This document shows, piece by piece, positions 41,984 through 52,800 of a DNA stretch of 64,000 nt (position 1 is the stretch's first letter; the number at the start of each line of letters is the position of its first letter). The DNA is taken from the NCBI GenBank assembly GCA_965261055.1, contig OZ253440.1, positions 620,001 to 684,000 on the forward strand. Direction: 5' to 3'. Both the position numbers and the translations under genes were made by a program. The stretch comes from G965261055 sp965261055 [NCBI: Fibrobacteria bacterium]. Lineage in GTDB: Bacteria; Fibrobacterota; Fibrobacteria; UBA11236. The notes under the pieces are model-generated. The model did no database searches. It saw only the letters and a list, made by a program, of their open reading frames with translations, and was not told the origin of the DNA.

Positions 41984-44900
41984 ATGCCTAAACGACAAGA
42001 CCTTAAAAGTATTATGATTATTGGAAGCGGACCTATTGTTATCGGTCAAGCTTGTGAATTTGACTATTCTGGAACTCAAGCTTGTAAAGTACTCAAGGAA
42101 GAGGGTTATCGTATCATTTTAGTAAACTCTAATCCAGCAACTATTATGACAGATCCAGAAACAGCTGATGCATGTTATATAGAAGCTCTAACACAAGATG
42201 TGTGTGCAAAAATTATTGAAAAAGAAAAACCAGATGCATTACTTCCAACCCTAGGGGGACAAACTGGTTTAAACATTGCTATCGAGCTTTCTGAACATGG
42301 TGTTTTAAAGAAATTCAATGTTGAACTTTTGGGAGCAAATCTCAAAACAATACAAAAAGCTGAATCACGCGATTTATTTCGCAATGCCATGAACAAAATT
42401 GGATTAAAATCAGCTCCTTCATATATTGCTCGTACAATGGAAGAAGCGATTGCTAGTAAAGAAAAATTAGACTTACCAGTCATCATCCGTCCTGCATTCA
42501 CTATGGGTGGTATCGGAAGCGGTTTAGCCTTTAACGACAAGCAATTTGAAACGATTGTAAAAAGCGGTTTGCAACATAGCCCTGTCAACGAAATTTTGAT
42601 TGAAACCTCTATCTTAGGTTGGAAAGAATACGAAATGGAAGTCATTCGTGACCGTAAAGATAATGTTGTCATTGTTTGTTCTATTGAAAATTTAGATGCT
42701 TTAGGCATTCATACTGGAGATTCTATTACTGTGGCTCCATCTCAAACTCTCACAGATAAAGAATATCAATACATGAGAAATGCTTCCATCGCTGTTGTTA
42801 GAGAAATTGGTGTTGAAACTGGTGGTGCAAATGTTCAATTTGCTGTCAATCCAAAAAATGGAGAGCTCGTTATTATTGAAATGAACCCTAGAGTCTCTCG
42901 CTCCTCCGCCCTAGCCTCTAAAGCAACAGGCTTCCCAATTGCTAAAATTGCAGCTCAACTTTCTGTTGGTTATACTTTAGATGAACTTCTAAACGATATT
43001 ACCAAAGAAACTTCAGCTTGCTTTGAACCCTCTATTGACTATGTTGTAACTAAAATCCCTCGTTTTACCTTTGAAAAATTCCCTCAGTCCTCTTCTGTTT
43101 TAGGTTCTCAGATGAAATCTGTAGGTGAAGCAATGGCAATCGGTAGAACCTTTAAAGAATCTCTGCAAAAAGCAATGCGTTCTTTAGAAATAGGCTACCC
43201 TGGTTTAAGTACCGAATATAATCCTATTACTGATGAAAATCTTTTGACGAATTTAAATTATAAAGCTCCAGGTATTAACCGACTAATTTCAGCAAAACGA
43301 GCTTTAGAATTGGGTTGGAGTCTTAACAAAGTTTTCGAAATATCAAAAATTGACCTTTGGGTTTTAAATCATATCTTAGAACTTGTTCAATTTGAAAATC
43401 AGAATCTAGTCAATAAAAATCTTTCTCAAATTTCAAAAGAAACTTTACTCGAAAGTAAACAAAAAGGTTACAGTGATAAGCAACTTTCAGATATTCTAAA
43501 CTGTAAAGAAGACGCTGTATATAAAACGAGAAAAGAATTTAATATTATATCTTCTTTTAAAACAGTTGATACTTGTGCTGGTGAATTTCAAGCTTATACA
43601 CCCTACCATTATTCATCTTACGATGGGCAAAATGAATCTGTCCGATCTTCTAAACCTAAAGTCATTATCATTGGGAGTGGTCCTAACCGTATTGGACAAG
43701 GAATAGAATTTGATTATTGTTGTGTACATGCTTCGTATGCTCTACAAGAAGAAAACTACGAATCAATTATCGTTAATTCTAATCCAGAAACAGTTAGTAC
43801 TGATTACGATACTTCTGACAAACTCTATTTTGAGCCACTTAACTTTGAAGAAATTATAAGAATTGTAGAACAAGAGAAACCAGATGGTGTTATCGTTCAA
43901 TTTGGTGGACAAACTCCACTTAAACTCGCTCAAATTCTTAAAAACAATGGTGTTCCTATCATTGGCACAAGTCCAGAGTCTATTGAATTGACTGAAAACC
44001 GCAAGCTTTTTTCAAAACTTGCGAACGAAATCGGTTTAAAACAACCTGAACATGGTCTTGCAACAAACATTGAAGAAGCTTTAGAAGTGACTCAAAATAT
44101 AGGATTTCCTATACTGCTTCGACCATCTTTCGTCTTGGGAGGACGTGCAATGATGATTTTACACAACTCTAGAGACCTAAAACACTATATGTTGTCAGCT
44201 GTTCAAGCTTCTGAAAAACGTCCTGTTTTAATTGACAAATTTCTTAACGGAGCTACTGAAATAGATGTAGATGCTATCAGTGATGGAAAAAAAGTTGTTA
44301 TTGCTGGCATTATGCAACACATTGAAGAAGCTGGTATCCATTCGGGAGATTCTGCATGTGTTATTCCTCCTTATCAAATTAAAGAATCCATGATTGCACT
44401 CATTAAAGATTCTACCACAAAACTTGCTAAGAAGCTCCATGTAATTGGTCTGATGAATGTCCAGTATGCAATTTTAAAAAATGACCTCTATATCATTGAA
44501 GCAAATCCTAGAGCTAGTCGCACAATTCCTTTTGTTAGTAAAGCCATTGGCGTTCCATTAGCTAAACTTGCGACAAAGGTAATGTTAGGTAAAACTTTAG
44601 AGCAATTAAACTTTACCAAAAGCATTACAACCTCTTACAGTTGTGTTAAAGAATCCGTTTTTCCTTTCATTAAATTTCATAATGTAGATACCTTACTTTC
44701 TCCAGAAATGAAATCTACAGGTGAAGTTATGGGCATCGATCACAATTGGGAAATAGCTTTTGCAAAATCTCAAATTGCTTCTGGAAATAATTTACAAACC
44801 TCTGGTAAAATCTTCTTATCCGTTAATGATTTTGACAAAGAGCAACTCATTCCAATTGCAAGTAACTTACATAAAATGGATTTTTTACTCTATGCTACAT

Positions 44901-45208
44901 CAGGTACTGCTGAAATGCTTAAAAAACACGATATCAATTGTAAATCTATTAATAAAATTCACGAAGGATCTCCACATATTGCTGACATCATTGAAACAGA
45001 AGATATAAGCTTACTTATTAATTCTCCTTTAAATCAAGCCAGTAATATAGACGATAGTATTATCCGTAAAAAGGCTATCCTTAAACAAATACCTTATACA
45101 ACAACGATTGCAGCAGCAAAAGCGGTTGTAAAAGCTCTTGAACAAATGCAAAATAAAGACCTAACTGTTCAATCTCTACAAGAATACCACCGTATCATTC
45201 ATACTTAA
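41984..45208 (+). CDS. carB: Carbamoyl-phosphate synthase large subunit
   Basis: Makes carbamoyl phosphate for pyrimidines and arginine. The 1074-aa protein has the two homologous halves: the first begins [20 protein letters not shown], the second [20 protein letters not shown]. Each has an ATP-grasp fold ([75 protein letters not shown]). A C-terminal MGS-like allosteric domain follows. Full length. The carA partner is not in the window. It is 15 nt upstream of the TPR lipoprotein gene. Confidence 0.98.
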   Translation: MPKRQDLKSIMIIGSGPIVIGQACEFDYSGTQACKVLKEEGYRIILVNSNPATIMTDPETADACYIEALTQDVCAKIIEKEKPDALLPTLGGQTGLNIAIELSEHGVLKKFNVELLGANLKTIQKAESRDLFRNAMNKIGLKSAPSYIARTMEEAIASKEKLDLPVIIRPAFTMGGIGSGLAFNDKQFETIVKSGLQHSPVNEILIETSILGWKEYEMEVIRDRKDNVVIVCSIENLDALGIHTGDSITVAPSQTLTDKEYQYMRNASIAVVREIGVETGGANVQFAVNPKNGELVIIEMNPRVSRSSALASKATGFPIAKIAAQLSVGYTLDELLNDITKETSACFEPSIDYVVTKIPRFTFEKFPQSSSVLGSQMKSVGEAMAIGRTFKESLQKAMRSLEIGYPGLSTEYNPITDENLLTNLNYKAPGINRLISAKRALELGWSLNKVFEISKIDLWVLNHILELVQFENQNLVNKNLSQISKETLLESKQKGYSDKQLSDILNCKEDAVYKTRKEFNIISSFKTVDTCAGEFQAYTPYHYSSYDGQNESVRSSKPKVIIIGSGPNRIGQGIEFDYCCVHASYALQEENYESIIVNSNPETVSTDYDTSDKLYFEPLNFEEIIRIVEQEKPDGVIVQFGGQTPLKLAQILKNNGVPIIGTSPESIELTENRKLFSKLANEIGLKQPEHGLATNIEEALEVTQNIGFPILLRPSFVLGGRAMMILHNSRDLKHYMLSAVQASEKRPVLIDKFLNGATEIDVDAISDGKKVVIAGIMQHIEEAGIHSGDSACVIPPYQIKESMIALIKDSTTKLAKKLHVIGLMNVQYAILKNDLYIIEANPRASRTIPFVSKAIGVPLAKLATKVMLGKTLEQLNFTKSITTSYSCVKESVFPFIKFHNVDTLLSPEMKSTGEVMGIDHNWEIAFAKSQIASGNNLQTSGKIFLSVNDFDKEQLIPIASNLHKMDFLLYATSGTAEMLKKHDINCKSINKIHEGSPHIADIIETEDISLLINSPLNQASNIDDSIIRKKAILKQIPYTTTIAAAKAVVKALEQMQNKDLTVQSLQEYHRIIHT

Positions 45209-45223
45209 AAATATGTAATTTTA

Positions 45224-47080
45224 ATGCAATATTTGGTTTTGTATACTTCCCGTTATTTAGCCTTTATTCTCATTATTTGCTATTTTTCGAGTTGCACAAG
45301 CCGTTACCGTACTTATTTTAATACGTATTATAATGCTAATAAGTTCTTCAATAAGGCTTTGTCTAAAAAGAAATCTCGTTTAAAGCAGAACCCTTTAGAC
45401 TTAGTTAAAGTAACGGCAAACGAAAAAGAACTTTTCGAGAAAGCTGTTCAAAAATCTTCTAAAGTCCTCAAGCTTTATTCTAAAAATGATCAAACTTATA
45501 TTTCAAAATCTTTAATAATTTTAATTGAATCTAGCTATCATTTAAATAATTGTGAAAAGGTTATTCAACATTATCAAAAATTAAACCAATTCTTTCCTAA
45601 CCAAAAAAATCAAGAATTAAGTCAATTATATTATTTAGAATGTTCCTTATTAGAAAATTCAAATATCTTAAACAAAGATAGATTCCTAGCTAAGGCTAAA
45701 GAAATTAAAAACCAAAAATTAAAAATTTCCATTCTTCAAAAAATAGCTCACCTTGAAGAAAAAGAAAAAGAATTTAAAAAATCCATTCAAATTTATCAAC
45801 GAATATACTCAAATAAATCAGCAACCCCCATCCAAAAAAATTTATTCTTACTAAAGCAAGCACACCTATATACTCATTTAAATTATTGGAAACAAACTTC
45901 TAACATCTTAAAATCAATCAATACAAAATTATTAAATCCTGATAAAAAATTTGAATTCTACAAACTTCATCTTCATTCTATAAAAGAAATACAGTCTCAA
46001 AAAGAAGCTATCAAAAATTTACAACAAACAATTAAAAAGAAACTATTTAAAAACAAAGAAGACGAACTTCTATTTTTACTTTCAAACTGGCTTGTAGATA
46101 TTAATCAAATCAGTTCAGCCTACCAACAATGGATCAAAATCGTTAACTTAAATTTAAATAACCAAAATGAATGGAAAGCAAAATCTTTATACAAACTTAT
46201 CCAGTATTACTATTACCACGAAAACAATGAATCTAAAAGAAGTAAAATCCTACAACAATGTCGCATATCTAAACAAAAATTTAAAGTTTTAAAACGGTGT
46301 TTAGAATTTTCAAAAATTGTACGTATGATTACTAGGTTACATAAAAACAATTTAACGATTAGTGACTCTATTCAAAATGAAAATAATTTTTCTATTTCTG
46401 AAACATTTTTATTCGACCTTAATCAAATTGATAGCTCAATAATCTATCTGAATAAATTAATTTCTAAACCGATATCTACAAATCTAAGAGACAAAGCTTT
46501 ATTTAACCTAGCTAATATTTATGAAAATTTTAAAAAAAATATTCCTCAAAGTAAAAAAATTTACCTACAACTTTTAAAAGAGTATCCAAATAGTGCTTAT
46601 GCTCCTGCCTCTCAACGAAAGGCTGATAATAGAATTAATAACCCTAACCGTGAACAAAAAGCAAAGATCTTATATCGAAAATCCGAATTAGAACCCAAAA
46701 AAGCGATTACTATTTTAGAAAAACTTCTAAAACTTTACCCTACAACAACCATTGCAGTACAAGCAGAATTCAAACTCTCTTACCTTTACGAAAAAAAATA
46801 CTCCGAAACTCGGAATAAAAAATATCTCTACTTAGCTAGAAAAAAATTTCACAAAATAGCTTATTCCAAAACTCACCCCTATGATTCTATTGCTAAAGAA
46901 AAAATCTCTGTATTAAATTTGTCTAAAAAGGATTCTGTCTTTTCAAAAACGGAACTTCAAAATCCTAATGTCAGTGAATTTTTCCGTAATATCTATAATA
47001 ACAGTGAATATTACGAAAAAGACTACAAACAACCCCTACAAGAAGAGGAAGAAGAGGAAATAGAACCTAATTTTCAATAA
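45224..47080 (+). CDS. TPR-repeat outer-membrane lipoprotein (function unknown)
   Basis: A 618-aa protein with a lipoprotein signal: hydrophobic LAFILIICYFSSC with Cys24, then TSRYRTYFNTYYNANKFFNKAL. This 'yNtyYNAkkff..A' start recurs in TPR lipoproteins of FCB bacteria. It is very rich in Lys, Asn and Ile and shows about eight helix-pair repeats, including AKAKEIKNQKLKISILQKIA and KKIYLQLLKEYPNSAYAP (the 'eYPnS.yap' of BamD-type and PorW-type repeats). Possible roles are outer-membrane assembly or secretion. It ends in a run of Glu (EEEEEEIEPN). Confidence 0.7.
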   Translation: MQYLVLYTSRYLAFILIICYFSSCTSRYRTYFNTYYNANKFFNKALSKKKSRLKQNPLDLVKVTANEKELFEKAVQKSSKVLKLYSKNDQTYISKSLIILIESSYHLNNCEKVIQHYQKLNQFFPNQKNQELSQLYYLECSLLENSNILNKDRFLAKAKEIKNQKLKISILQKIAHLEEKEKEFKKSIQIYQRIYSNKSATPIQKNLFLLKQAHLYTHLNYWKQTSNILKSINTKLLNPDKKFEFYKLHLHSIKEIQSQKEAIKNLQQTIKKKLFKNKEDELLFLLSNWLVDINQISSAYQQWIKIVNLNLNNQNEWKAKSLYKLIQYYYYHENNESKRSKILQQCRISKQKFKVLKRCLEFSKIVRMITRLHKNNLTISDSIQNENNFSISETFLFDLNQIDSSIIYLNKLISKPISTNLRDKALFNLANIYENFKKNIPQSKKIYLQLLKEYPNSAYAPASQRKADNRINNPNREQKAKILYRKSELEPKKAITILEKLLKLYPTTTIAVQAEFKLSYLYEKKYSETRNKKYLYLARKKFHKIAYSKTHPYDSIAKEKISVLNLSKKDSVFSKTELQNPNVSEFFRNIYNNSEYYEKDYKQPLQEEEEEEIEPNFQ

Positions 47081-47099
47081 TTTTTACTTTTTAGAAAAA

Positions 47100-48140
47100 T
47101 TAAGGAGCTGGATTTGATATTTTTTGATGGACTGAATCAATCTCTTCTAATATAGCTGGACTTAAATCAATATTTATACTTTCAATATTTTCTTGCAATT
47201 GAACTAAATTAGTCGCTCCAACTAAATTACTGATACAAAAAGGCTGTTGATTAATAAAAGCTAAGGCCATTTGAGAAGGTACTAAGTTATACTTTTGAGA
47301 AATTTTAATATATTCATTTGTAGCGGACATAGATTGATTAGAATTATAACGTAAAAAATGGTTCTTAAATATCTCTAAACGGGAACCTCTAGGCTTTTGC
47401 CCTTTTAAATATTTCCCCGAAAGAACACCAAATGCCAAAGGAGAATAGGCCAAAAGTCCAATATTCTCATTATAGCTAAATTCAGCTAAAGCTATTTCAT
47501 AAACACGATTTAACAAATTATAAGGATTTTGAATAGAAACAGGCAAAGAAAAACCATTCTCTCTAGCTATATTAATGTATTGCATTACACCCCAAGGTGT
47601 CTCATTAGACAAACCATAACATCTAATTTTACCCAACTTTTGAAATTCATTTAATACAGTTAAAGTTTCCAAAAACGGAATCGAATCAACCTCCTTTATA
47701 GGCACTACAAAATTCATTTTTCCAAAATTATTTACAGGGCGACTTGGCCAATGTATTTGATATAAATCAATATAATCCGTTTTCAAACGCTTCAAACTAT
47801 TCTCAAGAGCTTGAAATAGATTCTTACGATTAAGATTATTTTGACCTCTAATCCATCCACCAAGAAAAGGACCCGCAACTTTTGTTGCTAGAACAACCTT
47901 GTCCCTTTGATTCGTCTTCTCAAACCAATCACCAATAATACTTTCTGTTCTTGTGTAAGTTTCTTCTTTAGGAGGTACTGGATAAAGCTCAGCTGTATCC
48001 CAAAAGGAAACACCTCTTTCTAAAGAAAAGTCCATTTGTTCAAAAGCCTCAGAAGGAGTATTTTGCTCTCCCCAAGTCATCGTTCCTAAACCTATTTGAC
48101 TAATTTTAATATTAGCCTTTTCTAACAAATTATACTTCAT
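47100..48140 (-). CDS. tas: Aldo/keto reductase of Tas type
   Basis: NADPH-dependent oxidoreductase. At 346 aa it is exactly as long as E. coli Tas and has the typical Tas start (ISQIGLGTMTWGEQNTPSEAFEQMDFSLERGVSFWDTAELYPV). The catalytic tetrad can be placed: Asp in FWDTAE, Tyr in ELYPV, Lys in VLATKVAG, His in YQIHWPSRPVN. Tas homologues have been linked to tyrosine-starvation growth, but the true substrate is unknown. It lies 18 nt downstream of ilvD. Confidence 0.9.
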   Translation of the reverse strand: MKYNLLEKANIKISQIGLGTMTWGEQNTPSEAFEQMDFSLERGVSFWDTAELYPVPPKEETYTRTESIIGDWFEKTNQRDKVVLATKVAGPFLGGWIRGQNNLNRKNLFQALENSLKRLKTDYIDLYQIHWPSRPVNNFGKMNFVVPIKEVDSIPFLETLTVLNEFQKLGKIRCYGLSNETPWGVMQYINIARENGFSLPVSIQNPYNLLNRVYEIALAEFSYNENIGLLAYSPLAFGVLSGKYLKGQKPRGSRLEIFKNHFLRYNSNQSMSATNEYIKISQKYNLVPSQMALAFINQQPFCISNLVGATNLVQLQENIESINIDLSPAILEEIDSVHQKISNPAP

Positions 48141-48158
48141 CTCTTTAATAATCTAAAG

Positions 48159-49847
48159 TTAATCAGTAACACAACCTTGAGAAGCAGATTGAACAGAACG
48201 AATATATTTTAATAAAATACCTTGCTTCACTTTATAATCTGGTTCAATCCATTGTTCACGACGCACATTTAATAATTCATCAGAAAGATCTACATCAATA
48301 ATTCGTTTTTCAATATCAATCGAAATTGTATCACCATCCTTTATTAAGGCTATAGGACCACCAACTTGAGCTTCTGGGGAGATGTGCCCAATAATAAAGC
48401 CATGTGATCCACCTGAAAAACGACCATCTGTAAGTAAAGCAACATCATTTCCTAAACCAGATCCCATAATTGCAGATGTTGGAGTTAACATCTCTGGCAT
48501 TCCAGGACCACCTTTAGGACCTTCATAGCGTATTACAATAACATGCCCTTTTTTAATTTTACTTTCCTCCAAAGCCTCCAACATGCTTTCCTCACTATTA
48601 AAACAGATTGCAGATCCTTTAAAAAACAATCCTTCTTTTCCTGTGATTTTAGCAACAGAACCCTCTGGAGCTATATTTCCATATAATATTTGTAAATGCC
48701 CTGTCTTTTTAATTGGAGTATCAAGAGGCTGGATAATTTTTTGTCCTTCTTTTAAATCAGGCAATCCTTCCAAATTTTCTTGTATCGTTTTTCCAGTAAC
48801 AGTTAAGCAATCACCATGTATCAGTCCATGTTTCATTAGGTACTTCATTACCGCAGGAACACCTCCAACTTGATGCAAATCTTCCATCATATAGCACCCA
48901 CTTGGCTTTAAATCGGCAATGAAAGGAACTTTGTTACTTATCGCTTGGAAGTCTTCTATTCTTAATTTTACTTCAGCCGCTTTTGCCATAGCCAACAGAT
49001 GTAGAACTGCATTTGTGGAACCACCTAAAGCAACAATCATTACCATTGCATTTTCAAATGCTTTTATAGTCATAATTTGACGTGGAGTAATATTTTTTTC
49101 AAGTAAAAGACGAATCGTCATTCCCGCTTGTAAACATTCCGTAATTTTTTGAGGATCTTCTGCAGGTACAGAAGAACTATAAGGTAAGGACATTCCAAGT
49201 GCTTCAATAGCCGAGGCCATCGTATTAGCTGTATACATCCCTCCACAAGACCCTGCTCCTGGACATGATTTTTCAATAATAGACTGCCTTTGCTCCTCAG
49301 TAATTGCAGAGGACAAATAACTTCCATAACTTTGAAAAGCAGATACAACATCTAATGGTTCATTATCATCAGAGCAACCTGCTTTAATTGTTCCGCCATA
49401 AACCATTAAAGAAGGACGATTCACTCTTGCCATAGCCATAATAGACCCTGGCATATTTTTATCACAACCTGGAATACAAATATTAGCATCATACCATTGT
49501 GCATTCATTACGATTTCAATAGAATCAGCAATAACATCACGAGAAGGTAATGAATAACTCATTCCATTTGTACCCATAGAGATTCCGTCACTAACTCCTA
49601 TTGTATTAAAACGCATAGCAACTAAATCAGACTCTTCAACCCCTTGTTTAACTTTTTCAGACAGATCATTAAGATGCATATTACATGGATTTCCTTCGTA
49701 CCACATACTCGCAATTCCGACCTGTGCTTTTTTCATATCTTGAGGAGTTAATCCTGTTGCAAAAAGCATAGCTTGGGATCCACCTTGAGATTTAGGTTGA
49801 GTAATACAAGAACTAAATTTATTGATAGAATTTTGATTGTTTTTCAT
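48159..49847 (-). CDS. ilvD: Dihydroxy-acid dehydratase IlvD
   Basis: Fe-S dehydratase of branched-chain amino acid biosynthesis. The 562-aa protein has the Fe-S ligand blocks: Cys of [28 protein letters not shown] and [17 protein letters not shown], plus [10 protein letters not shown] and the C-terminal [21 protein letters not shown]. Full length; it is probably the single biosynthetic copy in an operon with tas. Confidence 0.97.
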   Translation of the reverse strand: MKNNQNSINKFSSCITQPKSQGGSQAMLFATGLTPQDMKKAQVGIASMWYEGNPCNMHLNDLSEKVKQGVEESDLVAMRFNTIGVSDGISMGTNGMSYSLPSRDVIADSIEIVMNAQWYDANICIPGCDKNMPGSIMAMARVNRPSLMVYGGTIKAGCSDDNEPLDVVSAFQSYGSYLSSAITEEQRQSIIEKSCPGAGSCGGMYTANTMASAIEALGMSLPYSSSVPAEDPQKITECLQAGMTIRLLLEKNITPRQIMTIKAFENAMVMIVALGGSTNAVLHLLAMAKAAEVKLRIEDFQAISNKVPFIADLKPSGCYMMEDLHQVGGVPAVMKYLMKHGLIHGDCLTVTGKTIQENLEGLPDLKEGQKIIQPLDTPIKKTGHLQILYGNIAPEGSVAKITGKEGLFFKGSAICFNSEESMLEALEESKIKKGHVIVIRYEGPKGGPGMPEMLTPTSAIMGSGLGNDVALLTDGRFSGGSHGFIIGHISPEAQVGGPIALIKDGDTISIDIEKRIIDVDLSDELLNVRREQWIEPDYKVKQGILLKYIRSVQSASQGCVTD

Positions 49848-49918
49848 AGCACAGTAATGTACAAAAATATACTTTTGTTATATACAAAAAATCAACTGTC
49901 TCTAAGACTTTCACCCAT

Positions 49919-51004
49919 ATGCGATCTATTTTAAAAATCAACTCTAAAGCTCTTGAATATAATTTTAATTCTATTCGAAAATATATTGGAAACAAATTAA
50001 TCATGGTTGTTCTAAAGGCAAATGCTTATGGTTTAGGACTGAAACAACTCGCTCAATATTATCAAAAAATTGGAGCTCACCGTATCGGAATTGCAGAGGT
50101 TCAAGAAGCAGAAAACCTACAGAACTTAAACATTCCTATTCAAATTTTAGGAAGCCTAACCTTAGATGAAATAGAAAAAGCTGTTACATATAATTTAGTG
50201 CTTCCTATCACTGATTTAAAAATGGCTCAACAAATTTCTCAAGAAGCTAAAAAACAAAAGAAAACAATCCGCGTTCACTTTTTAATTGATACGGGGATGG
50301 GTCAATTAGGAATTTATTATAAAAGTGCCGACAATATTATAAAACAATGTCTCTTATTAGATAATTTAAAATTTGAAGGTATTTATACTCATTTTTCCAG
50401 TGCAAATGAATCCAATAACCCTAAAACACTCTTACAAATACAACGCTTTCAAAAAATCTTAAACTCCATTCCTTTTCAATTTTATTTAGTTCATTCTGCA
50501 AACTCTGATGCTATAAATAACTTTAAAACTTCTTATGATAATATCGTCCGCATCGGTATAAATCTTTATGGTGTTTATGACCAAAGCGTAAATCAAACCG
50601 TTCCTCTAAAACCCACATTGTCTTTAGAGTCCCAACTGATTGCAAAGCGAACCTTACCAAAAGGAGCCACAATTGGATACGGAGAAACCTATACTCTAAA
50701 AAAAGAAACCACTGTAGGAACAATTCCTTTGGGTTATGCCGATGGTATTCCCCTTGCTTCTAGTAATAAAGGTTTTGTTTTAATTGAAGGTTTTAAATGT
50801 TCTATTTTAGGTCAAGTATCTATGGACTACATTGTTGTAGATTTAACACCCAATTCCAATTTTAAAATAGGAACACTTGTTATCTTAATTGGAACTTCTA
50901 AAACACAAAAAATTTCTATCGAAGATTGGGTCAAAATCAAAAACACACACCCCTACGAAATCATTTGTAGCTTAGGTGCTAGAATCAAAAGAATTTTTTA
51001 TTAA
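49919..51004 (+). CDS. alr: Alanine racemase
   Basis: PLP enzyme making D-Ala for peptidoglycan. The 361-aa protein has the PLP Lys in MVVLKANAYGLGLKQLA, FLIDTGMGQLGI, YTHFSSANE, IPLGYADGIP and the conserved Tyr block GQVSMDYIVVDL (second catalytic Tyr) near the C-terminus. It is convergent with the tamA-like gene, the two stop codons overlapping by 4 nt. Confidence 0.97.
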   Translation: MRSILKINSKALEYNFNSIRKYIGNKLIMVVLKANAYGLGLKQLAQYYQKIGAHRIGIAEVQEAENLQNLNIPIQILGSLTLDEIEKAVTYNLVLPITDLKMAQQISQEAKKQKKTIRVHFLIDTGMGQLGIYYKSADNIIKQCLLLDNLKFEGIYTHFSSANESNNPKTLLQIQRFQKILNSIPFQFYLVHSANSDAINNFKTSYDNIVRIGINLYGVYDQSVNQTVPLKPTLSLESQLIAKRTLPKGATIGYGETYTLKKETTVGTIPLGYADGIPLASSNKGFVLIEGFKCSILGQVSMDYIVVDLTPNSNFKIGTLVILIGTSKTQKISIEDWVKIKNTHPYEIICSLGARIKRIFY

Positions 51005-52800
51005 AAAGCTTGGGAAGCATCTAAAATAAAACGACTTTGGCTAAAGTCTAAACCTGAAAGATCAGATTCAACAGCATAATCTAATCTTAAATGAAAAATG
51101 AAAAATGGTATTCTAAGTCCTATTCCAACATCAGTAGCGTTAACTCTTTTGGAAAATAAAGCAACCTCCCAAATACTAGCAATATCCACAAATGAAACAA
51201 GCTGGAGATTCCTTATAACTTTAGGAAAATTTTTAAATCTGTAAAATACTTTAACTCGAGGCTCTAAAGACCACAACCCATAAGCCGCTTGAATATTATC
51301 AAAACAAAATCCAGTAGACTTTTCAATACTAGGGCAAATTCTCTGAGTTTCACTACTTCGTATACTATTATTTCCTCCTAGAAAGAATCTCCTTGAATTA
51401 TCTTCTCCATTCTGAAAAAACAGTCCACCATCTAGTCGTGTTGCTAAAACAATCCAAGATGAGAAAGAAAAATAAAAAGAATTTTTGGTTTCTAACCAAT
51501 TATGGCGACTCGATTCAATATTAATATTGTTTTTAGAATCAATTAGACTTCCTCCGTTTCCATAAATGAGTGTTAAATTAGATCCTTTTGTTCGATTTCG
51601 AAAAACATTAGTATTAAATAAATTAAAAGAAAATAAAAAATTAGCGTTAAATACTGAATTATCTTGAGCTTCAATTCTTTGTTTAGCAACTAATTCTAAA
51701 GTTGAAGAAGTTCTGTAATTTTTTCTAGACAAAGCTAAAGTCGTTTTAAAATTTAAAATAAAAGGAGAGATTTGATTTATTCTATTCTGCCTCCAAACAA
51801 CTAAAAAACGATTATTCCAAATGACTCTAGATCCTAAGAAAAGAGGGTCAGTAAAACTTAAAAAAGCCCTTTGAGTAAAGTGTGCAACGCGAGCACCTAT
51901 ATTACCTTGGTAAAATCTTTCAAAAAAATTGGTATAATCAATGCGTGATTTTATACCAGCCCCTTCTTCTGTATTCCAAAAAATACCTGTGGAAAATCTC
52001 CCTGGAATATGTTCCACTAAATGTAATGCAACAAATAGTTTTTGGTTAGGAAGTATAGAATCTTTAATATTAACTGAAACGAAATTTTTACTTGAACGCA
52101 ACTTACTTGTAAAATCTTCATATGTATTTGATTTTATAACATCGCCTTTTTTAAGCCCAAATAAATTTCTAAGATAACTTTCACTCGTTTTCCCTTTTTT
52201 ATTTTCTCCCTCCCTTTTCAAAGTGATCTTTAATGTATCAAAAATAAACAAAACTCCTAAGTCAACAATAAAATTGACTTCAACAACACCTAAACTATCT
52301 TCAGCTCTTATTTCTTTAGACATTTTCAAGTTTAAATAACCCTTAGATTTGTAAAAATTTTCAATTGTTTTTAAATCTTCTATCAAGTCCTTTTCAATAA
52401 AAGGAGATTTTTTTTGAAGTTGTAGTTGATTGACATTTATTTTGTCCAAAACCAACCCACTATCAGCACGACTGTATTTAATATTGATGTTATCTAGAAA
52501 ATACCTCTTATTTTCTTGAACTTTAATTTGCACTTTATCGCTATTATGAGACACCGAAAATACAACTTCAAAAAAACCCATTTTTCTGTATTCATAAACT
52601 AAATAATCTCTAAGAATAATTTGATTTTTTGGTTTTAGGAAATCAATTTCAGAGTTATCAAAAAAATCCTCAACCATATCCTCTATTTTGGAATCGGAAT
52701 AAAAGATATTCCCTTCCGTTTTTATTATTAAAGAATAACTTAAAGAAGTAAAGTAAAATACCATAAATAAAACTAAAAGATAACGACTCATAATCCCCAA
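51001..52800 (-). CDS. Omp85-family outer-membrane protein (TamA/BamA-like)
   Basis: Outer-membrane barrel that with the adjacent TamB-like protein would form a TAM-like complex for membrane-protein insertion or lipid transport. The 599-aa protein has a signal peptide (YLLVLFMVFYFTSLSYSL), two or three POTRA domains (e.g. FEVVFSVSHNSDKVQIKVQENKRYF) and a 16-strand-type barrel with the loop-6 region LGGNNSIRSSETQRI. The usual (V/I)RG(F/Y) loop-6 signature is altered to IRSS. Shorter than BamA (about 800 aa), nearer TamA (about 570 aa). Start could be Met1 or Met4. It overlaps the tamB-like gene by 13 nt. Confidence 0.85.
   Translation of the reverse strand: MGIMSRYLLVLFMVFYFTSLSYSLIIKTEGNIFYSDSKIEDMVEDFFDNSEIDFLKPKNQIILRDYLVYEYRKMGFFEVVFSVSHNSDKVQIKVQENKRYFLDNINIKYSRADSGLVLDKINVNQLQLQKKSPFIEKDLIEDLKTIENFYKSKGYLNLKMSKEIRAEDSLGVVEVNFIVDLGVLFIFDTLKITLKREGENKKGKTSESYLRNLFGLKKGDVIKSNTYEDFTSKLRSSKNFVSVNIKDSILPNQKLFVALHLVEHIPGRFSTGIFWNTEEGAGIKSRIDYTNFFERFYQGNIGARVAHFTQRAFLSFTDPLFLGSRVIWNNRFLVVWRQNRINQISPFILNFKTTLALSRKNYRTSSTLELVAKQRIEAQDNSVFNANFLFSFNLFNTNVFRNRTKGSNLTLIYGNGGSLIDSKNNINIESSRHNWLETKNSFYFSFSSWIVLATRLDGGLFFQNGEDNSRRFFLGGNNSIRSSETQRICPSIEKSTGFCFDNIQAAYGLWSLEPRVKVFYRFKNFPKVIRNLQLVSFVDIASIWEVALFSKRVNATDVGIGLRIPFFIFHLRLDYAVESDLSGLDFSQSRFILDASQAF

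Noticed and set aside
42175-42708. 177-codon open frame on the minus strand in carB
   Set aside because: Fully inside the strongly conserved carB coding sequence, with no recognisable motif; a shadow frame.
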